Positions 25,418-34,463 of a DNA stretch of 43,318 nucleotides are shown piece after piece (position 1 is the stretch's first letter; every line of letters begins with the position of its first letter). The DNA comes from an uncultured Flavobacteriales bacterium (lineage in GTDB: Bacteria > Bacteroidota > Bacteroidia > Flavobacteriales_D > Crocinitomicaceae). Location of the stretch: NCBI GenBank assembly GCA_913059205.1, contig CAJXRM010000016.1:1-43318 (forward strand). Reading direction: 5' to 3'. The notes beneath the pieces are model-generated. The model searched no databases. It saw only the letters and a program-made list of their open reading frames with translations, and had not been told where the DNA came from. The position numbers and the translations under genes were made by a program.

Positions 25418-25795
25418 TCAATAACATTGAGAGTACAGTATACGAAAGCTAATAATTCCTATACAAGCCCCTAATATATCAAAAATTAAGTTCCAAAAGC
25501 TAAAACAATTCGAAAGTTTACATCCAAATATTGCCAGTTCTGAAACTACTGCTATTACCAACGCGGAGCTAAAAACGATGGTGAACGCATTTCTTTTTAA
25601 AAATTCATGTTTCAATTGTTTTTTCAACGCTGCTATCCATATGTGAACAAATCCCCACATCAACAATCCATGTATCAAAGATCGTGATGGTATTACATCA
25701 AAATAATACACCTGTGAATTTTGATTTGATGTAAAGAACAATAATGCCATTACAAAAAGCCATGCAACACCAAGAAGAACAATCCGAAAATTCAA
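25418..25795 (-). CDS. VanZ-like membrane protein
   Basis: A 125-residue membrane protein with about four hydrophobic helices. The features SNQNSQVYYFDVIPSRSLIHGLLMWGF and FWNLIFDILGACIGI fit the VanZ-like family (the conserved D-x-x-x-N/G near the end of the last helices). VanZ homologues affect sensitivity to glycopeptides in some bacteria, but their molecular role is unclear. It starts 5 bp after the gcvH stop and must be co-transcribed with it. Confidence 0.75.
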   Translation of the reverse strand: MNFRIVLLGVAWLFVMALLFFTSNQNSQVYYFDVIPSRSLIHGLLMWGFVHIWIAALKKQLKHEFLKRNAFTIVFSSALVIAVVSELAIFGCKLSNCFSFWNLIFDILGACIGIISFRILYSQCY

Positions 25796-25800
25796 AACAA

Positions 25801-26178
25801 TTATCCTACTAAATCAGTGTAGGCAACTGCATCTAAAAGTGCATCTAATTCGCTTGCATCAGAAATCTCAATCTTGATCATCCATCCTTTCCCGTATGGG
25901 TCAGAGTTTACAAGCTCGGGATTTGCTTCCAATTCAGAATTGAACTCAGTTATTTCTCCCGAAAGTGGCATAAACAAATCAGAAACAGTTTTTACTGCTT
26001 CAACAGATCCGAAAACTTCTTCGTTATCCAATGTTTCTCCTTCTGTTTCAACTTCAACATAAACGATATCGCCTAATTCTCCTTGCGCAAAATCAGTAAT
26101 TCCAACTGTAGCGATGTTACCGTCTACACTTACCCATTCATGATCTTTAGTGTATTTAAGATTTCCTGGTATATTCAT
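25801..26178 (-). CDS. gcvH: Glycine cleavage system H protein
   Basis: Lipoyl carrier of the glycine cleavage system. The 125 residues carry the lipoylation site Lys63 in [12 protein letters not shown] and the N-terminal KYTKDHEWV. The frame is open to 26226, but the ATG at 26178 gives the family N-terminus ([15 protein letters not shown]) and follows a good promoter box. The other glycine cleavage genes are absent here. Confidence 0.97.
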   Translation of the reverse strand: MNIPGNLKYTKDHEWVSVDGNIATVGITDFAQGELGDIVYVEVETEGETLDNEEVFGSVEAVKTVSDLFMPLSGEITEFNSELEANPELVNSDPYGKGWMIKIEISDASELDALLDAVAYTDLVG

Positions 26179-26197
26179 TTTATAAGATTTTAGAAGG

Positions 26198-26205
26198 CAA
26201 ATGTA
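26198..26205 (-). promoter_or_regulatory. gcvH promoter -7 box
   Basis: On the minus strand TACATTTG fits TAnnTTTG, 19 bp before the gcvH start. A TTG with an 18-base spacer sits at a plausible -33 position. Confidence 0.55.
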
Positions 26206-26273
26206 AAATTTTTCCGTTCGTAACAATGCGTAAATTCAAAATTGTTCTGAACATTTTTACGCTACTTTTTAAC

Positions 26274-26281
26274 TAAATTTG
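26274..26281 (+). promoter_or_regulatory. prfB promoter -7 box
   Basis: TAAATTTG is an exact TAnnTTTG match ending only six bases before the prfB ATG, so the transcript would be leaderless or nearly so. The -33 box is weak (T-rich only). Confidence 0.5.
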
Positions 26282-26287
26282 CAACCG

Positions 26288-27373
26288 ATGATAAACCAAG
26301 AACAATTAAAAGTTATTCAAAAGCGTATTAGTGCGATTGAAGACTATTTGAAAATAAATGAAAAGCGATCACAACTATCTGAGGAAGAGTTGAAAACGCA
26401 GGATCCTGAATTTTGGAATGATTCTAAAAAAGCAGAGCTTCATATGAAATCAATTCGGTCGTTGAAGTATTGGATAGAAGCATTTGATGTATTAAAGTCT
26501 GAATATGAAGATGTAGAAGTATTATATGAATTTGCAAAGGAAGGGGAAGGTGATGAAGATGAAGTTGATAGACAGTTTGAATCGTTAAGTGAAAAAGTTG
26601 AAGAGCTCGAGTTAAAGAATATGCTTTCGAGCGAAGAAGATAGTTTAAGTGCTGTTCTTCAAATAACGGCTGGAGCTGGTGGTACTGAAAGTTGTGATTG
26701 GGCTTCCATGTTGATGCGTATGTATACAATGTGGGCGCAAAAGAACGGCTATAAAGTGAAAGAATTGAATTATCAATCTGGTGATGTTGCTGGTGTTAAA
26801 ACAGTGACAATGGAAATAGATGGGGAATTTGCATTCGGCTATTTAAAAGGTGAAAATGGAGTGCATCGTTTGGTTCGAATCTCACCTTTCGATTCTAATG
26901 CGAAACGCCACACTTCTTTTGTTTCAGTTTATGTATATCCGTTAGTTGATGATACAATTGAAATACATGTCAATCCTGCCGATATTTCTTGGGAAACGTT
27001 TAGGTCTGGTGGTGCAGGAGGTCAAAATGTAAATAAAGTTGAAACGGCTGTTCGTTTGCGACATGCGCCAACGGGAATTATTATTGAAAATTCAGAAGGG
27101 CGTTCTCAATTAGGTAACAAGGAAAAGGCAATGCAATTGTTGAAATCACAATTGTATGAATTGGAGTATCGAGCAAGAATGGAAGCTAGAGAAGAAATTG
27201 AGGCGAATAAGAAAAAAATAGAATGGGGATCTCAAATCCGAAATTATGTGATGCATCCATATAAATTAGTCAAAGATGTTAGGACGGGACACGAAACTGG
27301 GAACGTTGACGCTGTAATGGATGGAGATTTAAATAAATTTTTAAAGGCATTTTTAATGATGTACGGAGGTTAA
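26288..27373 (+). CDS. prfB: Peptide chain release factor 2
   Basis: Recognises UGA and UAA stop codons and releases the finished peptide. The 361 residues have the class I release factor layout, including the ester-hydrolysing GGQ in [14 protein letters not shown] and the RF2-type neighbourhood [24 protein letters not shown]. Most bacterial prfB genes have an in-frame UGA near codon 25 that is crossed by a +1 frameshift; here the region (codons for EDYLKINEK) is open without it. A TTG three codons upstream (26279) is also in frame, but ATG 26288 is preferred. It overlaps nothing and the next gene starts 2 bp after the stop. Confidence 0.97.
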   Translation: MINQEQLKVIQKRISAIEDYLKINEKRSQLSEEELKTQDPEFWNDSKKAELHMKSIRSLKYWIEAFDVLKSEYEDVEVLYEFAKEGEGDEDEVDRQFESLSEKVEELELKNMLSSEEDSLSAVLQITAGAGGTESCDWASMLMRMYTMWAQKNGYKVKELNYQSGDVAGVKTVTMEIDGEFAFGYLKGENGVHRLVRISPFDSNAKRHTSFVSVYVYPLVDDTIEIHVNPADISWETFRSGGAGGQNVNKVETAVRLRHAPTGIIIENSEGRSQLGNKEKAMQLLKSQLYELEYRARMEAREEIEANKKKIEWGSQIRNYVMHPYKLVKDVRTGHETGNVDAVMDGDLNKFLKAFLMMYGG

Positions 27374-27375
27374 TA

Positions 27376-27726
27376 ATGGGAAATGAAATAAAAGTGTATC
27401 ACAATTCACGATGTTCGAAAAGTAGATGTGCTTTAGCATATTTAGATGACAAGAAAATTGAGTATGAGATCGTAGAATATTTAAAGGATATACCAACAAA
27501 AAATGAGTTAGCATCATTGATTGAAATGTTGGGAATTAGTCCTGAGGAATTAATTCGAAAAGGTGAGCCTGATTTTAAGAATAATTTTAAAGGAAAAAAA
27601 TTAACGAATAAGGAATGGATTGATGCAATGATTCGATTTCCGAAATTAATTGAACGACCAATTGTAATTAAAAACAATAAAGCCGTTATAGCTAGACCAA
27701 CAGAGCGAATAGAAGAATTACTCTGA
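27376..27726 (+). CDS. arsC: ArsC/Spx-family arsenate reductase-like protein
   Basis: A 116-residue thioredoxin-fold protein. The catalytic Cys13 is in HNSRCSKSR, the family signature, with the conserved RPIVI and ARPTE near the C-terminus. It matches glutaredoxin-dependent arsenate reductase ArsC in length and motifs. It sits 2 bp after prfB and is not in an ars operon, so a general thiol-redox role cannot be ruled out. Confidence 0.85.
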   Translation: MGNEIKVYHNSRCSKSRCALAYLDDKKIEYEIVEYLKDIPTKNELASLIEMLGISPEELIRKGEPDFKNNFKGKKLTNKEWIDAMIRFPKLIERPIVIKNNKAVIARPTERIEELL

Positions 27727-27765
27727 GTTTTATAGTTAAAAACTCGATTATTTGGCTGAAAGCAC

Positions 27766-27773
27766 TATATTTG
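27766..27773 (+). promoter_or_regulatory. Promoter -7 box before an unrecognised gene
   Basis: TATATTTG matches TAnnTTTG, 28 bases before the start codon of the next gene. The only TTTG nearby (27751-27754) is too close to be its partner. Confidence 0.4.
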
Positions 27774-27801
27774 CGCTCGCTTAAAAAAAAGCAGTTTAGT
27801 T

Positions 27802-28179
27802 ATGAGTTTAGAAACCATATATTTAAAGTCAGACACTACCTTCTCTACACGCATGTCAGAATGGGCTTCCTCAATGGGAATTCAAACTGAATTTTATGAT
27901 TTTAAATCTGAAGATATTGTAACGGATGGTTTATTGCTAATCAATGAAAATCAAAATATTGAGAAAGATGTTGAAGAGATTCACGCTTTTTTTGATATGA
28001 AACATTTTCCAACTCAAAAAGTTGATATAAATGGAACCTTGCAAGTTGCGGTTTCTAATTTTCAGAATTGGATGCGAAACTTTAAATGCAAAACCATTTT
28101 AATTTTGGGTGCAGATGATTTGGTAGAAAATGAAAACTTGGATCGATTTTTACAACGAGCGAGTTCTATAAAGTTGTAA
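27802..28179 (+). CDS. Protein of unknown function
   Basis: A 125-residue protein I do not recognise. It has no signal peptide or membrane helix and looks like an alternating alpha/beta single domain, with strands such as TDGLLLIN and CKTILILGADDL separated by helices. Composition and codon use match the neighbours. It has its own -7 box and converges on lysA with 10 bp between the stops. Confidence 0.75.
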   Translation: MSLETIYLKSDTTFSTRMSEWASSMGIQTEFYDFKSEDIVTDGLLLINENQNIEKDVEEIHAFFDMKHFPTQKVDINGTLQVAVSNFQNWMRNFKCKTILILGADDLVENENLDRFLQRASSIKL

Positions 28180-28189
28180 TTTCCCTTAT

Positions 28190-29419
28190 TTATTCTATTT
28201 CAACTTCTTTCGTAAAAAGTTCTAATTGAACTTCATTTCGAAAAATATCTTCTAATTCTTCTCTTTTACGAATCAAGTGTGCTTTGTTTTGATAGATCAA
28301 TACTTCCGCTGGACGTAATCTGGCATTGTATTGATTACTCATAGAAAAACCGTAAGCACCTGCGTTGGCAATACTAAGAATATCTCCTTCTTTCACCTCT
28401 GAAAGAAATCGATCATATCCTAAAGTGTCACTCTCGCATATATTTCCAACAATAGAATATAGTTTTTGTTCGCCATCTAGATTCGAAATATTTTCAATTC
28501 TATGGTATGCATTATATAAAACAGGACGAAGTAAATGATTCTGTCCACTGTTAACCCCAACAAATACAGTAGAAGTTGTTTGTTTTACAACATTCGTTTT
28601 TACTAATAATTTACCAGCTTCACTTACAATATATTTTCCTGGTTCAAACCAAAGTTCTAATTCACGACCATAACTTTGGCAGAATTTCACAAATGATTCA
28701 GTTATTTTTTTCCCAATTTTCGCCATGTCGGTATGCATGTCTCCTTCTTTATATGGAACTTTAAACCCACTTCCAAAATCCATAAATTCAAGATTTGGAA
28801 ACAATGATGCAATGTCGTAAAGTAAGTCGGCGCCCCTTAAAAACACGTCCGCGTCCAGAATATCACTTCCTGTGTGCATGTGTAAACCAATAACTTTCAT
28901 GTTGTAATTGTCTACGATGCGTTCAATATGACGGACTTGATGTATAGAAATTCCAAATTTGGAATCGATATGACCAACAGAAATGTTGGCATTTCCACCA
29001 GCCATAATGTGAGGATTAATTCGAATACAACATCCTACCGAATGACCGTATTCTTGACCGAATTTCTCCAACATTGTAAGATTATCTAAGTTGATAAAAA
29101 CGCCAAGTTTTACCGCCTCTTTGATTTCATCAAAAGCTACACAATTCGGTGTATACATAATTTTATCTGGTGTGAATCCTGCTCGTAGTCCAAGGTGAAT
29201 TTCTTCCAAAGAAACAGCGTCCAAACCAGCTCCTTCATGTTTTAATAATTTTAAAATATTACTATTATTCAATGCTTTTAATGCATAATGCAGCTTCACA
29301 TTTAAAGGTTGAAACGAGTTGTACAGTTTTTGGTATTGATCCTGAATTTTTTCAGCAGAATAAACATAAGTTGGAGTGCCAAATTTCTCGGAAATTTCTA
29401 ATAGTAAGTTATTATTCAT
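28190..29419 (-). CDS. lysA: Diaminopimelate decarboxylase
   Basis: PLP enzyme making L-lysine from meso-diaminopimelate. The 409 residues carry the PLP lysine Lys48 in YALKAL, HTGSD at 182-186, the PLP-phosphate-binding EPGKYIV and the late CESDTLGYDR with the active-site cysteine. The frame is open to 29614, but ATG 29419 gives the family N-terminus and lies just downstream of a good promoter. It is divergent from the DUF4139 gene. Confidence 0.95.
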   Translation of the reverse strand: MNNNLLLEISEKFGTPTYVYSAEKIQDQYQKLYNSFQPLNVKLHYALKALNNSNILKLLKHEGAGLDAVSLEEIHLGLRAGFTPDKIMYTPNCVAFDEIKEAVKLGVFINLDNLTMLEKFGQEYGHSVGCCIRINPHIMAGGNANISVGHIDSKFGISIHQVRHIERIVDNYNMKVIGLHMHTGSDILDADVFLRGADLLYDIASLFPNLEFMDFGSGFKVPYKEGDMHTDMAKIGKKITESFVKFCQSYGRELELWFEPGKYIVSEAGKLLVKTNVVKQTTSTVFVGVNSGQNHLLRPVLYNAYHRIENISNLDGEQKLYSIVGNICESDTLGYDRFLSEVKEGDILSIANAGAYGFSMSNQYNARLRPAEVLIYQNKAHLIRKREELEDIFRNEVQLELFTKEVEIE

Positions 29420-29442
29420 TAGATTAATCTTAAATTGAGGAA

Positions 29443-29472
29443 CAAAAGTAATCCTTTTTTCTAAATAACAAA
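29443..29472 (-). promoter_or_regulatory. lysA promoter
   Basis: On the minus strand TTTG (29472-29469), an 18-base spacer and TACTTTTG (29450-29443), an exact TAnnTTTG match, 23 bp before the preferred lysA start. It supports that start over the long upstream extension. Confidence 0.7.
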
Positions 29473-29545
29473 ATGTTATAAATTTAACATTGAACGATTT
29501 TACCAGTAGAGTGTAATAGAGAGTAAACATTGAAATAAAAAAGAA

Positions 29546-31285
29546 ATGAAACAAATTTGGATAGTATTTATGATAATGACCTCGGTCGTTAGCGCACAAA
29601 AAGTTGAGAAACAAATTATTAAAACGGAAGTTGACGAAGTAAAGTTGTTTCTAACCGCTGGTGAAATGGCTCATCATGAGAAAATAACATTAAAAAAGGG
29701 AAGAAACCGTTTGGTTTTCACCGGAATTTCTGCATTCGCAGATCCTCAATCGATTCAGTTTATGGGAGATGGCAAATACAGATTAGTTTCAGTTTCGACG
29801 GAGATGGATTTTTTGGCAGCAGAGCAGTTTAATCCTGAGATATCGGTTTTAAAGGATTCTTTGGAGTTTTTAACTGATGCACATCAAAACACCCAAGACA
29901 TTTTGGATTCCTATTTGGCTGAACAGGCCGTATTAAACACCAATAAAGATTTGGGTGGTAATGGACAAAATGTTACAGTGGCTCAAATTAAAGAGGCAGG
30001 TGAGTTTTACCGTAAGCGAACATTGGAGATTAATCAGTCGATCACGAAGTTAAAAAAGGAAAAACGCAGATTAAGTGAAACAATAGAAACTTTACGATTT
30101 CAACTTGTTGAATTAAACTATAACGAAAATCAGCGAAGTAATCAGGTTGTTGTTTTACTTGATAGCGACGAATCAAAGGCAATTGATGCATCCTTAAAAT
30201 ACTTAGTCTCGGATTGCGGTTGGGCAGCAACTTACGACTTGTCAGCAATAGATATCAATCAAAAAATTAATTTGAAATACAAAGCACAAGTATATAACAA
30301 TACTGGTAATGATTGGAACAGTGTCACTTTAACTCTTTCAACTGGTGATCCTAATTTATCCGCTTCACATCCAGAATTATCACCATGGTATTTGAATTAT
30401 TATTCAGCATCTTATATTAATTCCAAAAGTGATAAAAAATACTATGCACCTAAAGCGATTCAGCAGGATTATAGACAACAGGTAACATCAAATATTAATA
30501 TCGCCAATCAGCGTGCATATGACAATTATTATACCTTGGATGATGTAGGTAAAATGAATGAGCAATTATCATTTAATAAACTTGAATTGAGCAAGAACCA
30601 AATTGTAGGAAATGCTCCTGTGCAACTGAGGCAAATTGAAATTTCAGAATTAACTACTGAATTTTTAATTGAGAATAAGTTTTCATGTCCTACGGATGCA
30701 AAACCGTACACTGTAAACGTTAAGGAAATGGATTTGGATGCAACATTCTCTCACATAACAGTCCCAAAATTGGATAAAGCAGCATTTTTAATGGCGAATA
30801 TTGTTGGTTGGCAAGATTTGGATTTAATTCCTGGTCCAACAAATGTCTATTTCGCTGGAGTATACGTAGGCATGTCAGATATCAATACGCGCAATGTATC
30901 GGATACTTTAAGTCTTTCATTCGGTCGCGACAATAAAGTTGTAGTCATGAGGAAATTGAAGAAAGAGTTAAGTTCGAAGAAAGTTATTGGCAATTCGAAG
31001 AAAGATTCGTACATCTATGAAATTGCAATACGAAATAATCGAACGTCTCCGATTAACATTAAAGTGTATGATCAAGTGCCGATTTCAAACAGCACTGACA
31101 TTACGGTTACTGTTGATCAATTATCGGAAGGTATTCAAGACTTAACCACAGGAGAGGTTAAATGGAACTTGACAATTCCATCGATGGAAGTTCAAGCAAA
31201 AGAAATAGGGTACACAGTTAAATATCCTAAAACTTCTGATATTACCATTCAAACTTTCAGAACGGTTTCCGCACCTTCATTCTAA
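29546..31285 (+). CDS. Secreted DUF4139/mucoidy-inhibitor-A-like protein
   Basis: A 579-residue protein with a signal peptide (residues 1-18, ending SVVSAQ), an N-terminal DUF4140-like domain (about 25-105), a central coiled coil (about 130-195, with KLKKEKRRLSETIETLRFQL) and a C-terminal DUF4139 domain (about 210-579) that ends with a beta-rich stretch. This is the layout of the MuiA family. Its biochemical role is not known; an envelope location is expected. It has a downstream terminator, so it is monocistronic. Confidence 0.87.
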   Translation: MKQIWIVFMIMTSVVSAQKVEKQIIKTEVDEVKLFLTAGEMAHHEKITLKKGRNRLVFTGISAFADPQSIQFMGDGKYRLVSVSTEMDFLAAEQFNPEISVLKDSLEFLTDAHQNTQDILDSYLAEQAVLNTNKDLGGNGQNVTVAQIKEAGEFYRKRTLEINQSITKLKKEKRRLSETIETLRFQLVELNYNENQRSNQVVVLLDSDESKAIDASLKYLVSDCGWAATYDLSAIDINQKINLKYKAQVYNNTGNDWNSVTLTLSTGDPNLSASHPELSPWYLNYYSASYINSKSDKKYYAPKAIQQDYRQQVTSNINIANQRAYDNYYTLDDVGKMNEQLSFNKLELSKNQIVGNAPVQLRQIEISELTTEFLIENKFSCPTDAKPYTVNVKEMDLDATFSHITVPKLDKAAFLMANIVGWQDLDLIPGPTNVYFAGVYVGMSDINTRNVSDTLSLSFGRDNKVVVMRKLKKELSSKKVIGNSKKDSYIYEIAIRNNRTSPINIKVYDQVPISNSTDITVTVDQLSEGIQDLTTGEVKWNLTIPSMEVQAKEIGYTVKYPKTSDITIQTFRTVSAPSF

Positions 31286-31292
31286 TAATATT

Positions 31293-31325
31293 AAAGCAGT
31301 CACTAGAATATGTAGTGACTGCTTT
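31293..31325 (+). terminator. Terminator after the DUF4139 gene
   Basis: Perfect 13-bp hairpin AAAGCAGTCACTA / TAGTGACTGCTTT with a seven-base loop, followed by a T-rich stretch. Confidence 0.85.
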
Positions 31326-31347
31326 CATTTAAATACAATTTTCTTGG

Positions 31348-31355
31348 TATTTTTG
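31348..31355 (+). promoter_or_regulatory. Promoter -7 box of the DUF6089 gene
   Basis: TATTTTTG fits TAnnTTTG and ends 16 bases before the start codon. A TTTC is the nearest -33 candidate. Confidence 0.5.
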
Positions 31356-31371
31356 CGTTTAATCGACGAGA

Positions 31372-32187
31372 ATGAAAAATGTCATTGCCATATTATTTGT
31401 TTGCTGGAGCTTTATAACTTTCAGTCAATTCCACAATGGAAAATCGCGTTCCGAGTTGGGAGTAATGGTTGGTGGTTCGTATTATATCGGAGATTTAAAT
31501 CAATTTGCGCACTTCAGAAATACACATTTAGCATTAGGTGTTTTATATAGATATAATGTTAATCCACGATTAAGTGTTCGGGCAAATTTAACATACGGAC
31601 TTGTTGGAGGAAGCGATGGTCGTGCTAAAACTGAGTCTTTAAAACAACGTAATTTAAGTTTTTCGTCTACCATTTTCGAATTGGGCGCTGGCGTTGAGTT
31701 CAATTACTTTCCTTTTCAATTGGGACATGACCGCTATAAAGGAACAGCTTATTTATTGGCTGAAATTGGTGTTTTTCAAATGAATCCCAAAACCAATTAT
31801 AATGGACAAGAAGTTGAACTGAGACCGCTTGGAACAGAAGGACAGGGAACGTCAGAAAACAGTAAGGGATATTATAGTTTAACGCAACTATGTTTGCCAT
31901 TAGGCGTGGGTGTTAAGTTGTCTCTTGGTAAAGTAGTTGGTTTAAATTTCGAAATTGGAATTCGTAAAACATTTACTGATTATTTAGATGATGTAGGTTC
32001 AGAAAGTTATGCGGATCCTGCAGTATTGGCTGCTGAAAACGGCCCAATTTCTGCGGCACTTTCAAATCGTTCGGGCAATGCATATGGAAACCGAGGGAAT
32101 TCTTCTACGAAAGATTGGTATGTCTTTTCCGGAATGATGATTACCTTTCGTTTAGGTAAGCCATCCGTTTGTTTCAACGGATATTAA
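31372..32187 (+). CDS. Outer membrane beta-barrel protein (DUF6089 type)
   Basis: A 271-residue protein with a signal peptide (about 1-18, ending ITFSQ), then strand-rich sequence with alternating aromatic and Gly residues (ELGVMVGGSYYIGDLNQF; NPRLSVRANLTYGLV; FELGAGVEFNYFPF; KTFTDYLDDVGSESYAD). These blocks are typical of the Bacteroidota DUF6089 family of small outer-membrane barrels. Function unknown. It is a single gene with its own promoter, converging on the immunophilin gene. Confidence 0.87.
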   Translation: MKNVIAILFVCWSFITFSQFHNGKSRSELGVMVGGSYYIGDLNQFAHFRNTHLALGVLYRYNVNPRLSVRANLTYGLVGGSDGRAKTESLKQRNLSFSSTIFELGAGVEFNYFPFQLGHDRYKGTAYLLAEIGVFQMNPKTNYNGQEVELRPLGTEGQGTSENSKGYYSLTQLCLPLGVGVKLSLGKVVGLNFEIGIRKTFTDYLDDVGSESYADPAVLAAENGPISAALSNRSGNAYGNRGNSSTKDWYVFSGMMITFRLGKPSVCFNGY

Positions 32188-32192
32188 GGAAC

Positions 32193-32221
32193 AAAAAAAC
32201 CATTCGTTTTCACGAATGGTT
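32193..32221 (-). terminator. Terminator of the immunophilin gene
   Basis: Hairpin AACCATTCGT / ACGAATGGTT with a four-base loop. The A-run at 32193-32199 is a U-tract on the minus strand, so it ends the immunophilin transcript; on the plus strand no T-run follows. Confidence 0.87.
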
Positions 32222-32242
32222 CAAAATAAATGTTTTTTTTGT

Positions 32243-33385
32243 TTAGTGATTGTGTCCATCATGACTACCATGGTCGTGACCATCGTGCTCATTGTGTTGT
32301 TCCACAGTTCCTTCTTCAAGATTCACCATTTCAATATCAAATACTAAATCAGAGTATGGAGGAATCGCACCAGGTCTTCCTTGTGCTCCATAAGCTGCGT
32401 AGTAAGGAATAAACAATTTGGCTTTACCTCCTTTTGCAATCATTCCAATTCCTTCCTCGAAACCTGGAACCATTCGCTGAACCTTGTATTGAAAGTCCAT
32501 TGGCGCATTTCTGTCGTAAGATGAATCAAATTTATCTCCCGATTTTCTAAAAGTTCCTTTGTAATGTACTGAACATTTTGAGCCTTCAGCTGGTTTTGCT
32601 CCGGTTCCTTCATTTTCAATAATGTAAACTAAACCTGAAGCACTTTGTTTAGCACTTGGATATATTTTTTGAATTTCAGCTAACATAAAAGCGCTGTATT
32701 CATCTTGTGACATAGCAGCAATTTTTGCCATTTCAGCTTTTGCCTCTTTATCAGCAATTTTTAACTTATTATATACGGCCGCAAATTGTTCTGTAGCATT
32801 CCATTTTTTTGCAATTTTTCCAACACGGATGATTTTAACAGTGGTCATTACATCGTCTTGTGTTATCGCATTTACAACGTCCTGTCCTGAAATTACATGA
32901 CCGAAAACAGTATGTTTTCCATCCAACCAAGGAGTTTCTTTATGTGTGATAAAGAATTGACTACCGTTGGTATTTGGTCCTGAGTTTGCCATAGACAAGA
33001 TTCCAGGTCCGATATGCTTTAAGGAAGCATCAATTTCATCGAAAAAACGGTGTTTTGGTCCACCCGAACCATTTCCTTCAGGATCTCCACCTTGGATCAT
33101 AAAGTCTGGTATAACACGGTGAAATTTTAGTCCGTTGTAAAATGATGATGTGTATTTTATTGAATCTTCAACTGTAAATTTTCCTTCAGCTAACCCTACG
33201 AAATTCGCAACAGTCATAGGTGTTTTTTCAAATTCTAACTGAATAAGAATCACTCCTTTCGAAGTTGTAAATTCAGCGTACATTCCTTTTTCTAACTTTT
33301 GCTTTTTTCCTTTAGGAGCTTTTTCTCCAGCTTGGGCAGCGGCAAAAAACGTTAATGCAAATAGTGTAAACAATAATCTTTTCAT
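32243..33385 (-). CDS. Cyclophilin-FKBP fusion peptidyl-prolyl isomerase with His-rich tail
   Basis: An exported protein of 380 residues with two unrelated proline-isomerase domains. After a signal peptide (about 1-19, ending AQA), a cyclophilin domain (about 34-190) has FHRVIPDFMIQGGD with the catalytic Arg, and NTNGSQFFIT. A helical linker is followed by an FKBP domain (about 250-355) with VHYKGTF, VPGFEEGI and the closing LVFDIEMV. The last 17 residues (HNEHDGHDHGSHDGHNH) hold seven histidines and four acids, a likely metal-binding tail. The ATG at 33406 would lengthen the protein by seven residues; 33385 gives the better signal peptide. It should assist folding in the periplasm. Confidence 0.93.
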   Translation of the reverse strand: MKRLLFTLFALTFFAAAQAGEKAPKGKKQKLEKGMYAEFTTSKGVILIQLEFEKTPMTVANFVGLAEGKFTVEDSIKYTSSFYNGLKFHRVIPDFMIQGGDPEGNGSGGPKHRFFDEIDASLKHIGPGILSMANSGPNTNGSQFFITHKETPWLDGKHTVFGHVISGQDVVNAITQDDVMTTVKIIRVGKIAKKWNATEQFAAVYNKLKIADKEAKAEMAKIAAMSQDEYSAFMLAEIQKIYPSAKQSASGLVYIIENEGTGAKPAEGSKCSVHYKGTFRKSGDKFDSSYDRNAPMDFQYKVQRMVPGFEEGIGMIAKGGKAKLFIPYYAAYGAQGRPGAIPPYSDLVFDIEMVNLEEGTVEQHNEHDGHDHGSHDGHNH

Positions 33386-33534
33386 AGTTGTTTTTAATTT
33401 ATTCATTCAAAAATAGATAATTTATCTAACATGGATAAGCAATATTCTTGCCGTATCCAAAACTGGTTCTTTTAAGTCTTCAGGAATGATGACCTTTTGA
33501 ATTGTGATGGTGAAGATATTTTTTCATTTCTAGA

Positions 33535-33572
33535 CCTTCATTTACCTTTCCTAATAAAGGGTTGAATGAAGG
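33535..33572. repeat. Inverted repeat downstream of nadK
   Basis: CCTTCATT / AATGAAGG with inner arms CCTTT / AAAGG form a bulged stem-loop starting 11 bp past the nadK stop. No T-run follows on either strand, so it is a structured 3' end or an imperfect terminator. The remaining intergenic sequence to 33385 shows no gene. Confidence 0.45.
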
Positions 33573-33582
33573 AACCGCAGAA

Positions 33583-34461
33583 CTAATTTCGTTTATCGCT
33601 ACCCCAAAACATCTTATTTCGGATGGTATCTAAGAAATTATTGTCTTCAAATTTCACCACATTAATCATAAAATCGGCCTTATGAACGGTAACCGTTTCA
33701 TCTTGTCGAATGTTTTTTGAGTTCCCATCAATACTGATGAGGTGATTGCGACTACGGCCTTCAATATCCAATTTAATAGGCATGTGATCAGGAACAACCA
33801 TTGGACGAACATTTAAGTTGTGTGGCGCGATTGGAGTTAAAATGTGAACTTGACAACCTGGCGTAATAATAGGTCCGCCGCAACTTAAACTGTATGCCGT
33901 AGATCCAGAGGGCGTCGCGACAATCAATCCATCCGCCCAGTAGGAGTTTAGATATTTATCTTCTAAATACGTATTTACTGTAATCATTGAAGAAGTATCT
34001 TTTTTCTGAAGTGTCAATTCGTTTAATGCAATGTTTTCGTCACCAAAAATATTTCGCTCTGTTTCGACGCGAATCATTGATCTTTTTTGATGAACAAATT
34101 CTTTCCGATGAACTAAATCCATTGCAATTTGAATATCATCTTTTGAAATATTTGCAAGAAATCCTAAACGACCAGTATTTATACCCAAAACGGGTACATT
34201 GGAATCACGAATAAACTTGACATTTTGAATGAATGTTCCGTCTCCACCAATACTTAGACTCAAATCAATTCCAGACTTAAAATCCTTATATGATTCAAAT
34301 TCATCTGTTTTTTCAGAAATTCCAACCTTTTTTACCAGTAAGTCTTTCAAATCCTTTTGCAAAACTGGATTCCATCCAAAATCTTTAAGAATTCCTAATA
34401 TTTCACTGTAATATTCAGCGTTTTGCTTTGTAACTTTTCTTCCAAAAACGGCGATGTTCAT
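33583..34461 (-). CDS. nadK: NAD kinase
   Basis: Phosphorylates NAD to NADP. The 292 residues contain GGDGT at 72-76, NTGRLGFLA near 95-103, NELTLQK around 147-153 and TPSGSTAYSLSCGGPI from residue 183, all signatures of the family. Length is typical. It follows the CBS-domain gene by 2 bp and is co-transcribed with it. Confidence 0.97.
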   Translation of the reverse strand: MNIAVFGRKVTKQNAEYYSEILGILKDFGWNPVLQKDLKDLLVKKVGISEKTDEFESYKDFKSGIDLSLSIGGDGTFIQNVKFIRDSNVPVLGINTGRLGFLANISKDDIQIAMDLVHRKEFVHQKRSMIRVETERNIFGDENIALNELTLQKKDTSSMITVNTYLEDKYLNSYWADGLIVATPSGSTAYSLSCGGPIITPGCQVHILTPIAPHNLNVRPMVVPDHMPIKLDIEGRSRNHLISIDGNSKNIRQDETVTVHKADFMINVVKFEDNNFLDTIRNKMFWGSDKRN

Positions 34462-34463
34462 AA

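Noticed and set aside
26279..26287. TTG start for prfB
   Set aside because: An ATG follows three codons later, and the TTG is inside the -7 box.
29420..29614. Long N-terminal extension of lysA
   Set aside because: It overlaps the start of the divergent DUF4139 gene and the lysA promoter, and has no similarity to the family.
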